A stretch of DNA of 9,994 nucleotides, taken from the NCBI GenBank assembly GCA_031264875.1, contig JAISDK010000044.1, positions 1 through 9,994 of the forward strand. Direction: 5' to 3'. The DNA comes from Prevotellaceae bacterium. GTDB lineage: Bacteria; Bacteroidota; Bacteroidia; Bacteroidales; UBA932. The first letter of the stretch is position 1; each line of letters opens with the position of its first letter. This document shows positions 7,589 through 9,994 of this stretch, piece after piece. The position numbers and the translations under genes are program-made. The notes beneath the pieces were generated by a model. That model was not told where the DNA came from and did not search any database. It saw nothing but the letters and a program-made list of their open reading frames with translations.

Positions 7589-8419
7589 ATGATCAAATTT
7601 GTGAAAATGCACGGAACAGGCAACGACTACGTATATATCGACTGTTTCGAGCAAAAGATAGACAATCCACAGGAACTTGCAATCAAGCTAAGCGACAGGC
7701 ACAGGGGAATAGGCTCCGACGGGCTGATACTGATAATGCCATCGACAGCATGTGATTTCAGGATGCGCATGTTCAACGCCGACGGTTCGGAAGCGCAGAT
7801 GTGCGGCAACGGTTCGCGATGCGTAGGCAAATTCGTTTATGATAAAGGCTATACGGATAAGAAAACAATCACTCTGGAAACGCTTGCCGGAATAAAAACT
7901 CTGGAACTGTTTCCCGTGAACGGGAAAGTTGAAAAGGTAAAAGTCGATATGGGCATCCCGGCGCTGAACGTCGAGGATATTCCTGTCGTATGGAACGAGC
8001 CGCAATTAATCAGCAGGGTCATTGATTTCGGAGTGGAACGGTATGCCGTAACCGCCGTGTCGATGGGCAATCCGCACGCGGTGATCTTTATCGACGACAT
8101 CGACAGTCTCGATTTGGAAACAGTGGGCAGAAAAATCGAAAATCATCCGGTATTCCCCGAAAGGGTGAACGTGGAATTTGTAGAAATCCTCTCACCCTTA
8201 CATGCCAGAATGCGTGTCTGGGAACGCGGAAGTGGCGAAACTCTGGCCTGTGGAACAGGAGCCTGTGCCGCAGGAGTGGCAGGAGTGCTGAATGGCCGTC
8301 TGGAACGGAAACCGACAGTCTCCCTTTTGGGTGGAGACCTTGAAATCGAATGGAATGAAAACAGCAATCACGTATATCTCACAGGCGAAGCGGTTACAGT
8401 TTTCGAAGGAGTGTACTGA
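7589..8419 (+). CDS. dapF: Diaminopimelate epimerase
   Basis: A 276-residue cytoplasmic, cofactor-independent racemase-fold enzyme that converts LL-diaminopimelate to meso-diaminopimelate, the precursor of lysine and of the peptidoglycan cross-link. The N-terminus 'KMHGTGNDYV' is the family signature. The two active-site cysteines are C72 in 'MCGNGSRC' and C221 in 'ACGTGACAAG', comparable to C73 and C217 of the E. coli enzyme. Other family motifs are 'GIGSDGLILI' and 'MGNPHAVIF'. The length is normal (274 in E. coli). The start at 7589 places 'MIKFVKMHGTGND' directly at the N-terminus, as in homologues. dapL follows after 15 bp and supplies the substrate, so the two are almost certainly co-transcribed. 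Confidence 0.97.
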   Translation: MIKFVKMHGTGNDYVYIDCFEQKIDNPQELAIKLSDRHRGIGSDGLILIMPSTACDFRMRMFNADGSEAQMCGNGSRCVGKFVYDKGYTDKKTITLETLAGIKTLELFPVNGKVEKVKVDMGIPALNVEDIPVVWNEPQLISRVIDFGVERYAVTAVSMGNPHAVIFIDDIDSLDLETVGRKIENHPVFPERVNVEFVEILSPLHARMRVWERGSGETLACGTGACAAGVAGVLNGRLERKPTVSLLGGDLEIEWNENSNHVYLTGEAVTVFEGVY

Positions 8420-8434
8420 TTTATACATATTGAT

Positions 8435-9628
8435 ATGATAAAGTTAAACGAACATTATACCGAAATCGGTAACAGCTATCTGTTTGCAGAAGTAGCGCGA
8501 CGGGTAAGCGAATACAGGAACAGCCATCCCGACAGGAAAGTAATCAGTCTGGGAATAGGCGACATAACCCAGCCCATTGTTCCTGCCGTAATTGACGCCA
8601 TAACAGCTGCAACAGCAGAAATGGGCAAAACGGAAACTTTGCGCGGATATGCGCCATACGAAGGATACGACTTTCTGGTGCAGGCAATACTGAAGCATGA
8701 CTTTGCCGACAGAGGCATCGCGATCGAAGCCGACGAAATATTTGTGAGCGACGGCGCTAAAAGCGATACTGGAAATATTGGCGATATACTTGGCGCTGAC
8801 AACAGAATCGCCATTACCGACCCTGCCTATCCGGTTTATGTCGATACAAATCGAATGGCGGGACGCGAAATTGAATTGCTGCCCTGCACCCCTGCAAACG
8901 GCTTTGTGCCTGATTTTCCCGAACAAACGGCGGATGTCATCTATTTGTGCTACCCGAACAATCCCACCGGAACCGTGCTGACAAAAGCCGTGCTGAAATT
9001 ATGGGTAGATTATGCACTTAAGCACAAGTCGCTGATACTGTATGACGCCGCATACGAAGCATTTGTTTCCGAAGCAGACATCCCGCGAAGCATCTTCGAA
9101 ATCGAGGGCGCACGGGAAGTGGCCATTGAGTTCAGAAGCTTCTCAAAAACGGCAGGATTTACCGGCTTGAGAGCAGGATATACAGTTGTGCCGAAAGACT
9201 TGACCGCCAAAACGTCAAAAGGTGAAACCCTTTCGCTTAACGCGATGTGGCGGCGTCGTCAGTCCACAAAATTTAACGGAACGGCATACGTAATCCAGCG
9301 TGGAGCCGAAGCAGTGTATTCCCCCGAAGGGCAGCGCCAAACGAAAGAAACAATTGAATATTACATGCAAAATGCCAAAATTATAAAGTCGGGACTCGAA
9401 AGTATCGGATTGAAGTGCTATGGCGGAACTAACGCTCCCTATATCTGGTGCCGGACACCTGACAATATGACTTCATGGGACTTTTTCGACTTGCTGCTGA
9501 ACAAAGCACAGGTCGTCGGCACTCCCGGATCGGGCTTCGGCACTGCCGGCGAAGGATTTTTCCGCTTCACCGCCTTTGGACATAAAAACGATACTGTAGA
9601 AGCGATTAAAAGAATGACCAGTGTTTAA
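8435..9628 (+). CDS. dapL: LL-diaminopimelate aminotransferase
   Basis: A 397-residue cytoplasmic PLP enzyme of the fold-type I aminotransferases. It makes LL-diaminopimelate from tetrahydrodipicolinate and glutamate in one step, bypassing the succinylase or acetylase branch. Family marks are 'LGIGDITQPI' near residues 40-49, 'LRGYAPYEGY', 'SDGAKSDTGNI', 'YPNNPTGTVL', 'YDAAYEAF', and the PLP lysine K238 in 'SFSKTAGFTG'. The substrate-binding C-terminal 'GTPGSGFG' and 'FFRFTAFG' are also present. The length is slightly below the usual 405-410 or so. 'SDGAKSDTGN' and 'SKTAGFTG' separate it from generic aspartate aminotransferases. It overlaps nothing and starts 15 bp after dapF. The probable transcript end is the hairpin at 9797-9835. 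Confidence 0.96.
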   Translation: MIKLNEHYTEIGNSYLFAEVARRVSEYRNSHPDRKVISLGIGDITQPIVPAVIDAITAATAEMGKTETLRGYAPYEGYDFLVQAILKHDFADRGIAIEADEIFVSDGAKSDTGNIGDILGADNRIAITDPAYPVYVDTNRMAGREIELLPCTPANGFVPDFPEQTADVIYLCYPNNPTGTVLTKAVLKLWVDYALKHKSLILYDAAYEAFVSEADIPRSIFEIEGAREVAIEFRSFSKTAGFTGLRAGYTVVPKDLTAKTSKGETLSLNAMWRRRQSTKFNGTAYVIQRGAEAVYSPEGQRQTKETIEYYMQNAKIIKSGLESIGLKCYGGTNAPYIWCRTPDNMTSWDFFDLLLNKAQVVGTPGSGFGTAGEGFFRFTAFGHKNDTVEAIKRMTSV

Positions 9629-9796
9629 AACCGTACCTGTATCATGAAATTTATCGAATGTATTTCAAATGAATGTATTTTCAAACTCTCGTTTTCATCA
9701 GACGCCCAGATGACGTAAATTAACGTATTATACTGCACACGGGATGATTTCGCGTATTGCAAAGACGCTTTATTTACCGAGAGTACGTGCAAAAAT
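9629..9796. other. Non-coding stretch after dapL
   Basis: 168 bp of AT-rich sequence between the dapL stop and the hairpin array. Apart from the short near-duplication at 9656-9686 I see no RNA gene, promoter of consensus form or convincing frame here. The minus-strand frame crossing it (9963 to 9625) begins inside the repeats and has no recognisable domain. Confidence 0.6.
9656..9686. repeat. Short tandem near-duplication
   Basis: GAATGTATTTCAAAT (9656-9670) is followed directly by GAATGTATTTTCAAAC (9671-9686), differing by one inserted T and the last base. It is probably a slippage product and no function is apparent. Confidence 0.6.
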
Positions 9797-9835
9797 GTAT
9801 GAAAAGGTCCCGAAGTTTTCGGGACCTTTTTATAC
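9797..9835 (+). terminator. Strong hairpin, probable terminator of dapF-dapL
   Basis: This is the first unit of the hairpin array. The left arm (9797-9814) and right arm (9818-9835) pair over 18 positions around a GTT loop, the only imperfection being G9801 against T9831, a G-U wobble in plus-strand RNA. The right arm contains five consecutive T (9827-9831), giving intrinsic-terminator form; A-runs on the left arm make it potentially bidirectional. It lies 168 bp after the dapL stop and no nearer terminator is visible. Confidence 0.65.
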
Positions 9836-9994
9836 AATGTATGAAAGTCTCCCGAAAACTTCGGGACCTTTTCATACAATGTATGAAAGTCTCTCGAAAA
9901 CTTCGGGACCTTTTCATACAATGTATGAAAGTCTCTCGAAAACTTCGGGACCTTTTCATACAATGTATGAAAGTCTCCCGAAAACTTCGGGACC
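9797..9994. repeat. Tandem array of 39-nt hairpins, 42-bp period, running off the window
   Basis: Five units start at 9797, 9839, 9881, 9923 and 9965, the last cut at 9994. Each has 39 nt plus the spacer AAT. Units 2-5 have left arm GTATGAAAGTCTCYCGAA, loop AAC and right arm TTCGGGACCTTTTCATAC (cut in unit 5). The arms pair except for a 2x2 internal mismatch. Units 3 and 4 carry T instead of C at unit position 14. Unit 1 differs in arm and loop (see findings). There are no unique spacers, so it is not a CRISPR array. The period is divisible by three and four of the six frames are open, so long frames here are expected without coding. A frame from ATG 9795 on the plus strand is open to the edge, and one from 9963 on the minus strand runs to 9625. 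I do not call either a gene. Confidence 0.95.

Noticed and set aside
7477..7755. Plus-strand frame starting in the rhaA terminator and entering dapF
   Set aside because: It begins within the terminator stem and overlaps dapF, whose frame has the complete epimerase signature.
9625..9963. 112-residue repeat protein on the minus strand
   Set aside because: The frame starts in palindromic repeats that are also open in three other frames, and the non-repeat part shows no recognisable domain and overlaps the last four bases of dapL.
9797..9994. CRISPR array
   Set aside because: The units are contiguous with only a constant AAT between them. There are no variable spacers and no cas genes in the window.
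1..9994. Insertion sequence, prophage, tRNA gene or riboswitch
   Set aside because: No transposase or integrase, target-site duplication, cloverleaf or known riboswitch core was seen. The intergenic gaps are short apart from 348-600 and the right end.

Overview
The window looks like chromosomal DNA of a Bacteroidetes bacterium, most likely order Bacteroidales. The evidence is: promoter -7 elements of the form TAnnTTTG (four candidates), A-rich leaders without clear Shine-Dalgarno sequences, a leftward AAA-ATPase-like gene of the type that is abundant in Bacteroidales, and the dapF-dapL pair of the LL-diaminopimelate aminotransferase route. The species cannot be named from this sequence alone.

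Layout, left to right. (1) Bases 1-347, minus strand: the N-terminal part of an AAA-ATPase-like protein with an 'RPRKFGKS' P-loop, cut by the window edge. (2) Bases 348-600: an AT-rich divergent intergenic region with an outward promoter candidate on each side and two small palindromes sharing an 11-base sequence. (3) Bases 601-4565, plus strand: a membrane acyltransferase of the acyltransferase-3 family, an AMP-forming acyl-CoA synthetase and the ATPase YchF, with 18 and 29 bp gaps and no internal promoter seen, so possibly one transcript. (4) Bases 4631-7503: a compact L-rhamnose unit, rhaB (kinase) then rhaA (isomerase), with its own promoter and a strong intrinsic terminator. No permease, aldolase or regulator lies inside it. 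(5) Bases 7518-9628: promoter, dapF and dapL, two consecutive steps of meso-diaminopimelate and lysine synthesis. (6) Bases 9629-9994: no convincing gene. This stretch ends in a 42-bp-period tandem array of 39-nt hairpins that runs off the right edge. The first hairpin probably terminates the dap transcript.

The genes are mostly ordinary metabolism and housekeeping. RhaA converts L-rhamnose to L-rhamnulose and RhaB phosphorylates it. DapL makes LL-diaminopimelate from tetrahydrodipicolinate and DapF epimerises it to the meso form. The acyltransferase and acyl-CoA synthetase may share acyl or envelope metabolism, but nothing in the sequence proves it.

I found no convincing new multi-gene system. 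The most unusual element is the hairpin array. Its first unit differs from the others in a way that one intra-hairpin template switch would explain.
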